DNA of 8,305 nucleotides, taken from the NCBI GenBank assembly GCA_947627835.1, contig CANQXM010000051.1:1-8305 (forward strand), read 5' to 3'. The notes beneath the pieces were generated by a model. It ran no database searches and had not been told where the DNA came from. It saw only the letters and a program-made list of their open reading frames with translations. The position numbers and the translations under genes are program-made. This document shows positions 1 to 5,446 of this stretch, in pieces; the stretch's first letter is position 1; each line of letters opens with the position of its first letter. The DNA comes from an uncultured Bacilli bacterium. Lineage in GTDB: Bacteria > Bacillota_I > Bacilli_A > RF39 > UBA660.

Positions 1-117
1 GTAGATTTCTTATTAAAACTCCCCACTAGATTTTCTATACGGGATTTTTTATCTCCCCACTGAATTATCTAGAGCCATTATTTCTCTTAAGTCTTCTTAT
101 TATATTATACTTTTCTG
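1..117. other. Non-coding left edge with GTGGGG repeats
   Basis: No open reading frame with a ribosome site is visible here. The stretch lies downstream of the 182-residue gene and presumably upstream of another minus-strand gene beyond the window. It contains two copies of AGTGGGGAG on the minus strand. It also has an AT-rich patch with overlapping TATAAT sequences at 99-109 that lacks a well-spaced -35 box. No clear terminator hairpin for the upstream operon was found. Confidence 0.6.
20..61 (-). repeat. Two AGTGGGGAG direct repeats, 33 bp apart
   Basis: On the minus strand AGTGGGGAG occurs at 61-53 and again at 28-20, both exact, so the same helix face is offered about three turns apart. 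G-runs this long are rare in such AT-rich DNA. MraZ, the regulator of the division and cell-wall cluster, is known to bind repeated GTGG/TGGG boxes upstream of its own gene. The resemblance is suggestive, but the gene downstream lies outside the window and MraZ boxes are normally closer together. Confidence 0.45.
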
Positions 118-666
118 TCAAGCAGCACTTTCATTAATGATTTGGCGTTGACGTTCTTGTTGAATTGACATAATTTCTGCTGCAGCTTGTGTATCCTTCA
201 AAACTTCTCTAGATCTTTCTAAATTTGAATTTATTTCTGACTCTTGTTTTTTAATTTTTTTTTTATAATTATTTAATTCTGTAATTATTTGATTAAAACG
301 TTCTTGTAATTCTTGTAGTTCTGGATCCATTTCCTCTTCCTCAGTGATTTGTGCTATTGGTTGATTTTCTGGTTCTGGATTGCTCTCGATGTTATTTACA
401 GGAACTGTTGGACTAATTTGTTCTGCATTCTCCACAGTTGGTGCAACTTCTATAGTTTGAACTGGTACTTGCTCTATTGGAGCTGGTGCAATTGGTTCTT
501 GCTGAATATTCTCAGTTGGGGTTGCTACTGTTTGAAAATTTGCTTTGCCGGTTTTATAAAAATCTTTCATGGACGTAATGTTGCTTTCTTTAACGGCGAT
601 TTGTTTTCCTTTTTTTTCTTCTGTTACAGAAACTTCTGGTTTATTTATTAAAATTACTTTTGTCAT
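118..666 (-). CDS. Unknown protein with Pro/Glu-rich linker and C-terminal coiled coil
   Basis: This family is not recognised. The 182 residues fall into three parts. Residues 1-48 form a Lys/Val-rich N-terminal segment. Residues 50-106 are a low-complexity linker rich in Pro, Glu, Val and Thr, with about eleven prolines and likely disordered. Residues 110-175 form a highly charged helix with a Lys-rich centre, likely a coiled coil. There is no signal peptide or membrane segment, so it is expected in the cytoplasm. The ATG shares its A with the TAA stop of the gene before it, with a weak AAGGGG ribosome site upstream, so the two are probably translationally coupled. An adaptor or structural role is possible from shape alone, but nothing in the sequence names a function. 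Confidence 0.7.
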   Translation of the reverse strand: MTKVILINKPEVSVTEEKKGKQIAVKESNITSMKDFYKTGKANFQTVATPTENIQQEPIAPAPIEQVPVQTIEVAPTVENAEQISPTVPVNNIESNPEPENQPIAQITEEEEMDPELQELQERFNQIITELNNYKKKIKKQESEINSNLERSREVLKDTQAAAEIMSIQQERQRQIINESAA

Positions 667-947
667 TATATCGCCCCTTCTATTTCTGCATTTCCATTAA
701 TAATATCGATAATTGCCTTTTTTACTTCAGTCCATGCTACTTCGTTATCTACTGGTTGGTAAATTCCATTTTGTTCCCAATAAAATTCTAAGACATAGTT
801 GGTTCCATTCATCTCACCGGTATCAATTGCTAGAACTGGAATGTTTTTTATCGTTGGTTTATCGTCATCTATTGATTTGAAAAAACATACTATCTTTTTT
901 TCTATCCTTTCACCACTTGGTGTAACTAATATCACTTTTTCATCCAT
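666..947 (-). CDS. Small unknown protein, possibly DUF1292-like
   Basis: A 93-residue acidic protein, predicted soluble. It begins with a strand-like segment (VILVTPSGERIEKKIV), then has an aromatic strand (YVLEFYWEQN, 51-60), a short IYQPVDN turn and an amphipathic helix containing EVAWTEVKKAI. That order resembles DUF1292 proteins such as B. subtilis YrzB, which end in a 'pI.deeEW..v...' helix. The identity is weak and this is inference. The start is well supported by an AAAGGAG ribosome site eight bases before the ATG at 947. It is the first gene after a near-consensus promoter at 977-1005, and its stop overlaps the start of the 182-residue gene. Function unknown. Confidence 0.7.
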   Translation of the reverse strand: MDEKVILVTPSGERIEKKIVCFFKSIDDDKPTIKNIPVLAIDTGEMNGTNYVLEFYWEQNGIYQPVDNEVAWTEVKKAIIDIINGNAEIEGAI

Positions 948-976
948 GTCTGTAACACTCCTTTTATTCTTTTATG

Positions 977-1005
977 ATTATAACAAAAATAGATTGAAAT
1001 ATCAA
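977..1005 (-). promoter_or_regulatory. Sigma-A promoter TTGATA-17-TATAAT
   Basis: On the minus strand TTGATA (1005-1000) and TATAAT (982-977) are separated by exactly 17 bases. The predicted start of transcription is near 970, giving a leader of about 23 bases that carries the AAAGGAG site of the 93-residue gene. The -35 box lies inside the inverted repeat at the end of yutD. Confidence 0.75.
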
Positions 1006-1008
1006 TCT
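991..1008 (-). terminator. Inverted repeat at the end of yutD, weak terminator or operator
   Basis: AGATTGA and TCAATCT form a perfect 7-bp stem around a 4-base loop, followed on the minus strand by ATTTTTG. It includes the TGA stop of yutD. The stem is AT-rich and the T-run short, so termination would be inefficient. Because the -35 box of the next promoter is within it, it could equally be a protein-binding site. Confidence 0.5.
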
Positions 1009-1283
1009 TTAATTTTGGCTAAGATAAAATAGCCGCATCCAAAAGCACAATTGTCTTTAATGTAATCGCTTACCTTATTAATGTCGTTTATGGGCTTAAA
1101 ATTTTTGTTTGTTTTGTCATTAAAGCCTTTTAGACGTAGTTTTCCATAAGCCCAGTCTCCAACGATATAATCAAATGGTTCAAAGTAGTCTGTAATTTTT
1201 TCTTCTAATAATGCAATATCAATTGTATTTTTTACTTCTTTAATCACATGATATCTTTGATTATTTACTTTTATTTCTCTCAT
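1002..1283 (-). CDS. yutD: YutD-like protein (DUF1027)
   Basis: A 93-residue protein matching the YutD/DUF1027 family of Bacillota (about 100 residues in B. subtilis). The family signature is clear: FDYIVGDWAYGKLRLKGF around residues 37-54, and YIKDNCAFGCGYFIL at 74-88 with its conserved pair of cysteines (Cys79, Cys83). The biochemical role of the family is not known to me. It is a small, soluble, probably cytoplasmic protein. It is the last gene of the operon: its ATG lies one base after the TAA of the preceding gene, with only a weak AGGGT ribosome site, so coupled translation is likely. In B. subtilis yutD also lies close to yunB, as I recall, which supports both assignments. Confidence 0.88.
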   Translation of the reverse strand: MREIKVNNQRYHVIKEVKNTIDIALLEEKITDYFEPFDYIVGDWAYGKLRLKGFNDKTNKNFKPINDINKVSDYIKDNCAFGCGYFILAKIKD

Positions 1284-1284
1284 T

Positions 1285-2118
1285 TTACCCTAACACCCTT
1301 ACTGTAATTGCAAATAGTGTCATCATTATCGTTGCAATCACACTTAATAATAATAACATATCTACATATCCATTTCCTGAACTAATTGGAGCACCATATC
1401 TTTGATGATATATAATTGCTTCTCTTAATCTATCCATTTTTTCTGGATCATCTGGATTGATTTTGAAAAAATTTAGTATTTTATTATTTAATTGTTCCAA
1501 AGTTGAATTATCTAATTGAGCAATCATTTCTAGTGTATATCCTAATAGTGTATATGCTTCTGGTATTAAAATATTTTTTTGATATGGTAACAAAGCAAAG
1601 CGATGGGACGCTTCAAAAAGTTTACTGCGATAATATGTATCTAATTCATAAATATCGGTTACATTTTGCTCTAATTCTTGTTTCATATAAGCATTTTTTG
1701 TATTGCTCAAATATAAATATGCTTGAAAAGCTATTAGTTGATCATTTGTCATATTGATTGCTCTTTGTCGATAAAAGAACATATCCATTAAATATTTTTC
1801 TATTTTTAAAAAATAAATATTTGGTTTTAGATTATTATTTTTTGTTTCATAATATTTTTGGAAACTTATTTTAAAATCTTTTAATAATTTATTACTAAAT
1901 CCAAATTTTGTTAAGTTTGAGTCAAATCCACCCATTCTGTCTTCATTATTTGTTCGATAGGGATTGATGATATCTAATTCTCCGTAAATTGCGATGAGTG
2001 TTCGAATTACCATTACAGGAAATGAAAAGAGTATTGGATTTTCAGGGGTTTCTTTATTATCAATGTAGGTTTTGATTGATGTTGTAAAAGCCTGATTTAT
2101 GAAAATGCTCTCTTTCAT
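1285..2118 (-). CDS. Unknown tail-anchored membrane protein
   Basis: The family is not recognised. The start is placed at the ATG at 2118 (277 residues), because AGGTGA lies seven bases upstream. A longer frame reaching 2169 would overlap yunB and has no ribosome site. Residues 1-245 are mostly helical and soluble. Conspicuous patches are FPVMVIRTLIAIYGELDIINPY (33-54), RMGGFDSNLTKFGF (61-74) and IPEAYTLLGYTLEMIAQ (185-201). One hydrophobic segment, about residues 251-273, ends four residues from the C-terminus. No signal peptide is seen, so the bulk should face the cytoplasm (or the mother-cell cytoplasm if used in sporulation). It sits between yunB and yutD, so a link to sporulation or the envelope is possible but unproven. 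Confidence 0.8.
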   Translation of the reverse strand: MKESIFINQAFTTSIKTYIDNKETPENPILFSFPVMVIRTLIAIYGELDIINPYRTNNEDRMGGFDSNLTKFGFSNKLLKDFKISFQKYYETKNNNLKPNIYFLKIEKYLMDMFFYRQRAINMTNDQLIAFQAYLYLSNTKNAYMKQELEQNVTDIYELDTYYRSKLFEASHRFALLPYQKNILIPEAYTLLGYTLEMIAQLDNSTLEQLNNKILNFFKINPDDPEKMDRLREAIIYHQRYGAPISSGNGYVDMLLLLSVIATIMMTLFAITVRVLG

Positions 2119-2125
2119 ATGCTCG

Positions 2126-2131
2126 TCACCT
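2126..2131 (-). promoter_or_regulatory. Ribosome site deciding the 2118 start
   Basis: AGGTGA on the minus strand lies seven bases before the ATG at 2118. It is the only good ribosome site near the 5' end of this frame and rules against the longer frame to 2169. Confidence 0.75.
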
Positions 2132-2137
2132 ATTGTA

Positions 2138-2146
2138 AGTATATCA
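2138..2146 (-). promoter_or_regulatory. Possible extended -10 promoter inside the yunB-tail gap
   Basis: TGATATACT on the minus strand fits the extended -10 form TGnTATAAT with one mismatch. A poor -35 (TTCCGA) lies 17 bases upstream. It would start transcription near 2131, about 13 bases before the ATG at 2118, so the last two genes of the operon may also be transcribed separately from yunB. Confidence 0.35.
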
Positions 2147-2152
2147 CACAAT

Positions 2153-2893
2153 TTAATTAATCGGAACATTTAAAATGTTGCTTTTTGTCTCATATAATCC
2201 TCCATAATACGTTGGCACTGTTCCGTTGATTATTTGAGATCCGATTAATATCTCATAATTTAACTCGCTATTTCGATAGGTTACGGGAGTCATAATTTCA
2301 TTGTTAATCGACAATTCAATGTAAACTTCGATTAAGGCATTGTTGATTCCGTAGTTCTGTACTCTAGTTTTTAAATTGGTTAGCATTGTACCTATAAATC
2401 TTATTTTTACCGGAATTTTTGGGCCTAAATTGTTCAAGTAAATGGCATTGCTAGCAACACCGATTGGGATGTTTAAGATAAATCCATCTAGGGTTTTTGA
2501 TAAATTTTCGTCATAGTATTCTGTATTGATATTTCCTTTTTGCAAATTCTCAAAATCTGTCTTTATTCTATTTACTACTTGAGATGTAATTTCATAAGCT
2601 TGTTTGATATTATATCTTACGTTTATAATTTCGTCATTTTTATTTTTTTGTACTGATAAAAGATTATTTAAACTATTTTCGTTAATTTGAGAAATTAGAT
2701 TATAGTTGTTAAATATGCTATATGTTAATTTTTCTACGTTCTTAGTGGCGATTTCTACTAGTTTGGGAGTGATTTGTTTATTGAATGTATTTAGAAAATA
2801 GCATGTAAAAAAGCAAATACCAAAAAAAACGATACTCAAAAAGGCACTAAAATATCTTTTCTTTTTTTCTTTTTTTAGTTTTGCTTTTTTCAT
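2153..2893 (-). CDS. yunB: Sporulation protein YunB
   Basis: A 246-residue protein of the YunB family; the B. subtilis member has about 254 residues and is made in the mother cell during sporulation. It has a very basic N-terminus (residues 1-13, mostly Lys), then one membrane segment (14-35), then an external domain. Family features are IPIGVASN (142-149), LGPKIPVKIRFIGT (156-169), YGINNALIEVYIEL (181-194) and the C-terminal GTVPTYYGG (224-232). Its precise role is not established, but in B. subtilis it is needed for normal spore formation. Unlike its neighbours it has no ribosome site before its ATG: the 21 bases after the previous stop are almost pure A/T. It follows the tail-anchored protein in the same operon. 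Confidence 0.88.
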   Translation of the reverse strand: MKKAKLKKEKKKRYFSAFLSIVFFGICFFTCYFLNTFNKQITPKLVEIATKNVEKLTYSIFNNYNLISQINENSLNNLLSVQKNKNDEIINVRYNIKQAYEITSQVVNRIKTDFENLQKGNINTEYYDENLSKTLDGFILNIPIGVASNAIYLNNLGPKIPVKIRFIGTMLTNLKTRVQNYGINNALIEVYIELSINNEIMTPVTYRNSELNYEILIGSQIINGTVPTYYGGLYETKSNILNVPIN

Positions 2894-2914
2894 GTTATAT
2901 TTTATGTTTTATTT

Positions 2915-3769
2915 TTAAAATAAACCCAATTTCAAGAAGTAATTTAAAAAAACGACGATTCCTATAATAATTACTATGGTTACTACTACGATTAGCACTT
3001 TGGTTACAATTTTATTTGATTCTACATCTTCTTTTAAGTCATTAAAATCATCAAAATCGCTTTGAGAAAAGGACAAACTATTTGTGTAGAAAGAATTATC
3101 CATTTTGATTTCTTCCGTTTTTTGATTTGCTAAATGAGTGGTTAAACTCATGGTTTCTTCCTTTGTTTTTTCTTCTTTTTCCAAGGCATCTGAAACTTCT
3201 TTAGCTCCCATTACTACCGTATTGCTATTATCTCCTTTTAAGTCAGATAAAATATCTAATGGATCCATTTGTTTTGTTTTTTGAAGTTCATTTTCAGTTA
3301 TCGTATTCATTAGTTCCATTAATTCTTCTTTGGTTTTCTCAGCTGCTATTTTTGGCTTTTCTTCTGCTACATCCAAGTTTTTCAAAATATCGTATTGGGT
3401 ATCTCGTATTTTCTTTAGGCGCTCTTTTTCGTAGTCAACTTCTTTTTCTTCTCGCGCTTTTTCTAAAATTGCATTGATGTCATATTCACGCGTTTTTTCT
3501 AATTCAATTTCTTTTTCTTTTATTTCAGGAACCAGTTTGATTTCCCGACGTTTTGGTACATCATGATAATTTTTTTCTAAAATTTCTTTAATTTTATCAA
3601 TATTTACATTGTTGGATTCGTTTTCTCCAATCACTTTCGCATTGCTACCTACATTGAATTCATTTAATTCACTATTGCTTATTTCTTTATATAAATTGCT
3701 ATTTTTATTGGTACGTTTTTGAAAGTTTTGTAAATTTTCATCATAATATTTTTCGCTTCTACTTTTCAT
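2915..3769 (-). CDS. Unknown tail-anchored coiled-coil protein
   Basis: The family is not recognised. This is a 284-residue, strongly charged protein. Residues 1-60 are Asn/Ser/Lys-rich. Residues 60-170 are dense in Glu and Lys (for example EIKEKEIELEKTREYD and EKAREEKEVDYEKERLKK) and should be helical or coiled coil. Residues 215-250 are acidic and Ser/Phe-containing. A single very hydrophobic helix (about 257-279, VLIVVVTIVIIIGIVVFL) ends the chain, so it should be tail-anchored with its body in the cytoplasm. The start is supported by AAAGGATAGG just upstream and a promoter at 3793-3821. It is the first gene of the operon with yunB and yutD. A scaffold at the membrane is a guess from architecture only. 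Confidence 0.8.
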   Translation of the reverse strand: MKSRSEKYYDENLQNFQKRTNKNSNLYKEISNSELNEFNVGSNAKVIGENESNNVNIDKIKEILEKNYHDVPKRREIKLVPEIKEKEIELEKTREYDINAILEKAREEKEVDYEKERLKKIRDTQYDILKNLDVAEEKPKIAAEKTKEELMELMNTITENELQKTKQMDPLDILSDLKGDNSNTVVMGAKEVSDALEKEEKTKEETMSLTTHLANQKTEEIKMDNSFYTNSLSFSQSDFDDFNDLKEDVESNKIVTKVLIVVVTIVIIIGIVVFLNYFLKLGLF

Positions 3770-3792
3770 GATGACCTATCCTTTCATGGTAA

Positions 3793-3821
3793 ATCATATC
3801 ATATTTTTTCCGGTTTGAAAA
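3793..3821 (-). promoter_or_regulatory. Promoter TTTTCA-17-TATGAT for the yunB operon
   Basis: On the minus strand TTTTCA (3821-3816) and TATGAT (3798-3793) are 17 bases apart, a usable sigma-A promoter. Predicted transcription starts near 3786, giving a leader of about 17 bases with the AAAGGA ribosome site. It stands back to back with the ferredoxin promoter, the two -35 boxes being 12 bases apart. Confidence 0.6.
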
Positions 3822-3833
3822 CTTTATTTGTCG

Positions 3834-3862
3834 TTGATTTTTATAAATTATATTTATATAAT
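3834..3862 (+). promoter_or_regulatory. Sigma-A promoter TTGATT-17-TATAAT for the ferredoxin
   Basis: TTGATT (3834-3839) and a perfect TATAAT (3857-3862) are spaced by 17 bases. Transcription should start near 3869, right at the ribosome site, leaving a leader of only about 12 bases. This also rules out an upstream ATG at 3815 as the ferredoxin start. Confidence 0.8.
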
Positions 3863-3868
3863 TGTGGT

Positions 3869-3875
3869 GAGGTGA
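3869..3875 (+). promoter_or_regulatory. Ribosome site deciding the TTG start of the ferredoxin
   Basis: GAGGTGA sits five bases before the TTG at 3881. The protein from that TTG begins with the normal ferredoxin N-terminus KKIVIQNESCIGC, whereas the extra residues of the longer frame do not resemble the family. Confidence 0.85.
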
Positions 3876-3880
3876 GAAAT

Positions 3881-4162
3881 TTGAAAAAAATCGTTATTCA
3901 AAATGAATCTTGTATAGGTTGTGGCGCTTGCGTTGGTATTGATGCAGAACATTTTACTTTTAGTGATGAGGGATTTTCCGTTGTTAAGTCTCAAGAAAAT
4001 TTAGATTCTGCTGCTCTTGCTGATGCCATTGATGCTTGTCCAGTAGCCATTATTAGTTTGGAAGAAACTAATGAAGCCGATCAAGCAAAAAATGAGGAAC
4101 CCATCCATGATGATTGTTCATGCGATGAATGTGATTGTACAAATTGTGAACATCAAAATTAA
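3881..4162 (+). CDS. fer: 4Fe-4S ferredoxin with cysteine-rich C-terminal tail
   Basis: A 93-residue low-potential electron carrier of the cytoplasm. One cluster is bound by Cys11, Cys14 and Cys17 (CIGCGAC) and by Cys53 (ACPV), the pattern of single-cluster 4Fe-4S ferredoxins such as Bacillus Fer (about 82 residues). The core is acidic, as usual. After residue 62 comes an acidic extension, then five more cysteines in C-x-C-x2-C-x-C-x2-C spacing (Cys79, 81, 84, 86, 89) next to His76 and His91. I do not know this tail from standard Fer proteins; it could bind a metal or be redox-active, which is inference. It starts at TTG, has its own promoter and terminator, and is the only plus-strand gene here. 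Its redox partners are not in the window. Confidence 0.9.
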   Translation: MKKIVIQNESCIGCGACVGIDAEHFTFSDEGFSVVKSQENLDSAALADAIDACPVAIISLEETNEADQAKNEEPIHDDCSCDECDCTNCEHQN

Positions 4163-4183
4163 GCAACCAAGTGGTTGTTTTTT
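4162..4183 (+). terminator. Rho-independent terminator of the ferredoxin gene
   Basis: AGCAACC and GGTTGTT form a 7-bp stem (one G-U pair) with loop AAGT, followed by a T-run to 4183. It begins on the last base of the ferredoxin stop codon and its T-run runs into the stop codon of the convergent rluB. Read on the minus strand the hairpin has an A-C mismatch and a poor T-run, so it should work mainly on the plus strand. Confidence 0.75.
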
Positions 4184-4886
4184 ATTTTAGTGAATATAAT
4201 TTTTTTATTTCTTTGATGGTTAATTTTCGATATTCTCCTTTTTTAAGCCCTTCTAAATTTAAAAACGCATAAGATTCTCTTTTCAAATTGATGACTGGGT
4301 GTTCTAATTCGGCGAATATTTTTTTGACAATATGATTTCTTCCTTCAATAATTCCGATTTCAATTTTTGAAGTATTTATCCCTTTATGGCGAACTTTTAG
4401 TTTCGTTGGAATTACTTTTCTTCCTTCAATTTCAATGCCATCTTTTAATTTTAGTATTTGCTCTTTTGTCAAGTTCCCTTTTATTTTTGCTAGATATCGT
4501 TTTTCAATGTGATTGGATGGATGCATTAAGCGATTGGTTAGTTCTCCATCGTTTGTCAAAAGTAATACTCCTGTTGTGTCGTAGTCGAGTCTTCCTATTG
4601 GATAAATTCGGGCGCGTGTATCAATGAGATCTCTTACGGTGGTTCGTTTTCGGTTATCTTGTACGGAGGTAATCGTTTTTTCTGGCTTATATAAAAGGTA
4701 ATATTCTTTTTCCTCTTTCGTTAAATGTTGGTTTTCGATTTGAATGTCTGCATGACTATCTACTTGATAGCCAAGTTCCGTGATTACTTTTCCATTTACT
4801 TTCACTTTTCCCTGAATGATAAGCTCTTCCGCTTTTCTTCGAGATGTATATCCACTATTTGCAATTATTTTTTGTAGTCTTTCCAT
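4182..4886 (-). CDS. rluB: Ribosomal RNA pseudouridine synthase, RluB/RsuA family
   Basis: This enzyme isomerises specific uridines of ribosomal RNA, most likely in 23S rRNA, to pseudouridine. The 234 residues show an N-terminal S4 RNA-binding domain (1-50: MERLQKIIANSGYTSRRKAE, then VKVNG), followed by the RsuA-type catalytic domain. Its active-site motif is GRLDYDTTG (98-106), with Asp101 as the expected catalytic aspartate. YLLYKPE (63-69), KRYLAKIKG (129-137) and EGRNHIVKKIF (181-191) are further family motifs. The length is normal for the family. A consensus GGAGG lies seven bases before the ATG. It is the last gene of the operon, 11 bases after the nucleotidase gene. RluB, RluE, RluF and RsuA are hard to separate by sequence alone; RluB is preferred because it is the usual Bacillota member. 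Confidence 0.9.
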   Translation of the reverse strand: MERLQKIIANSGYTSRRKAEELIIQGKVKVNGKVITELGYQVDSHADIQIENQHLTKEEKEYYLLYKPEKTITSVQDNRKRTTVRDLIDTRARIYPIGRLDYDTTGVLLLTNDGELTNRLMHPSNHIEKRYLAKIKGNLTKEQILKLKDGIEIEGRKVIPTKLKVRHKGINTSKIEIGIIEGRNHIVKKIFAELEHPVINLKRESYAFLNLEGLKKGEYRKLTIKEIKKLYSLK

Positions 4887-4897
4887 AATAATTCCTC

Positions 4898-5446
4898 CTA
4901 TAATAATAGTTTTTTGATTTCCTGCCAGTTCTTCACACGGATAATGTTTTCTTTTTTTAATTGTTCAGGATTTAGTGATTGATTATGATGAGCATCATAT
5001 AAAATTTTCATTTTTCCACATTTTAGGTTTTCGATGGAGTCATCAATGATAATGTCTGTTTGAACTAAGTTTTTTTGATTTATAAAGATCAACTGTGATG
5101 TATCTAAAAATGGAAGTTTCTTTTGCAAATAATCCATTTTGGCTTTTAAGTGATTTCCTTCTTGGTATGGAGCATCCTTTATTTGATAGGCACTTATCAT
5201 GTATAAGTCATGCGTTTGATTTAATTTTTCTATGACTTCATATGCATTTTCCATTAATGGAGCATCTTGGTACATGTCTAATGGGCCTTTTTGAAAGAAT
5301 TCTTCTTTTCTGGATTTTAAAGCATCTTGCAAGTAGTACCCCGTCGTTTCTAGGCTGATTGGATGGCCTAAAAAATCTTCAATTTGTTTTTGAAAAGTTC
5401 CTGTTGTGATTACATTATCCATATCAATCATTAGTTTCTTCTTCAT
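4898..5446 (-). CDS. NT5C-type 5'-nucleotidase (HAD superfamily)
   Basis: A 182-residue HAD-fold hydrolase of the 5'(3')-deoxyribonucleotidase/NT5C type, expected to remove phosphate from nucleoside monophosphates in the cytoplasm; the actual substrate is not shown by the sequence. Motif I is MIDMDNVI (6-13), with the nucleophile Asp8 and acid/base Asp10. Motif II is Ser85 in YMISAY, Lys125 could serve as the motif III lysine, and motif IV is IIIDDS (132-137) with the metal-binding Asp135 and Asp136. The cap is the short alpha-helical insert after motif I typical of this family. Its start overlaps the end of the pseudouridine synthase gene by 23 bases, with AAAGGA ten bases upstream. It lies between two pseudouridine synthase genes. 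Confidence 0.82.
   Translation of the reverse strand: MKKKLMIDMDNVITTGTFQKQIEDFLGHPISLETTGYYLQDALKSRKEEFFQKGPLDMYQDAPLMENAYEVIEKLNQTHDLYMISAYQIKDAPYQEGNHLKAKMDYLQKKLPFLDTSQLIFINQKNLVQTDIIIDDSIENLKCGKMKILYDAHHNQSLNPEQLKKENIIRVKNWQEIKKLLL

Noticed and set aside
99..121. TTGACA followed by overlapping TATAAT boxes after the 182-residue gene
   Set aside because: The spacing is only 6 or 11 bases, far too short for a sigma-A promoter. A promoter for the next gene may still exist but cannot be called from this pair.
349..651. Plus-strand open frame of 100 residues rich in Cys, Trp and Phe
   Set aside because: It is the complement of the Glu/Pro/Lys-rich coding region at 118-666, has no ribosome site and has a composition typical of an antisense frame. 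The same applies to the other plus-strand frames at 799-1032, 1503-1757, 3259-3477, 4367-4627 and 5406-5624.
2165..2179. Palindrome AACATTT-A-AAATGTT near the end of yunB
   Set aside because: It lies within the yunB coding sequence, is pure A/T apart from two pairs, has no T-run, and is expected by chance in DNA of this composition.
3815..3880. ATG at 3815 as ferredoxin start
   Set aside because: It lies upstream of the TTGATT-TATAAT promoter, has no ribosome site, and adds 22 residues unlike any ferredoxin; TTG at 3881 has GAGGTGA just before it.
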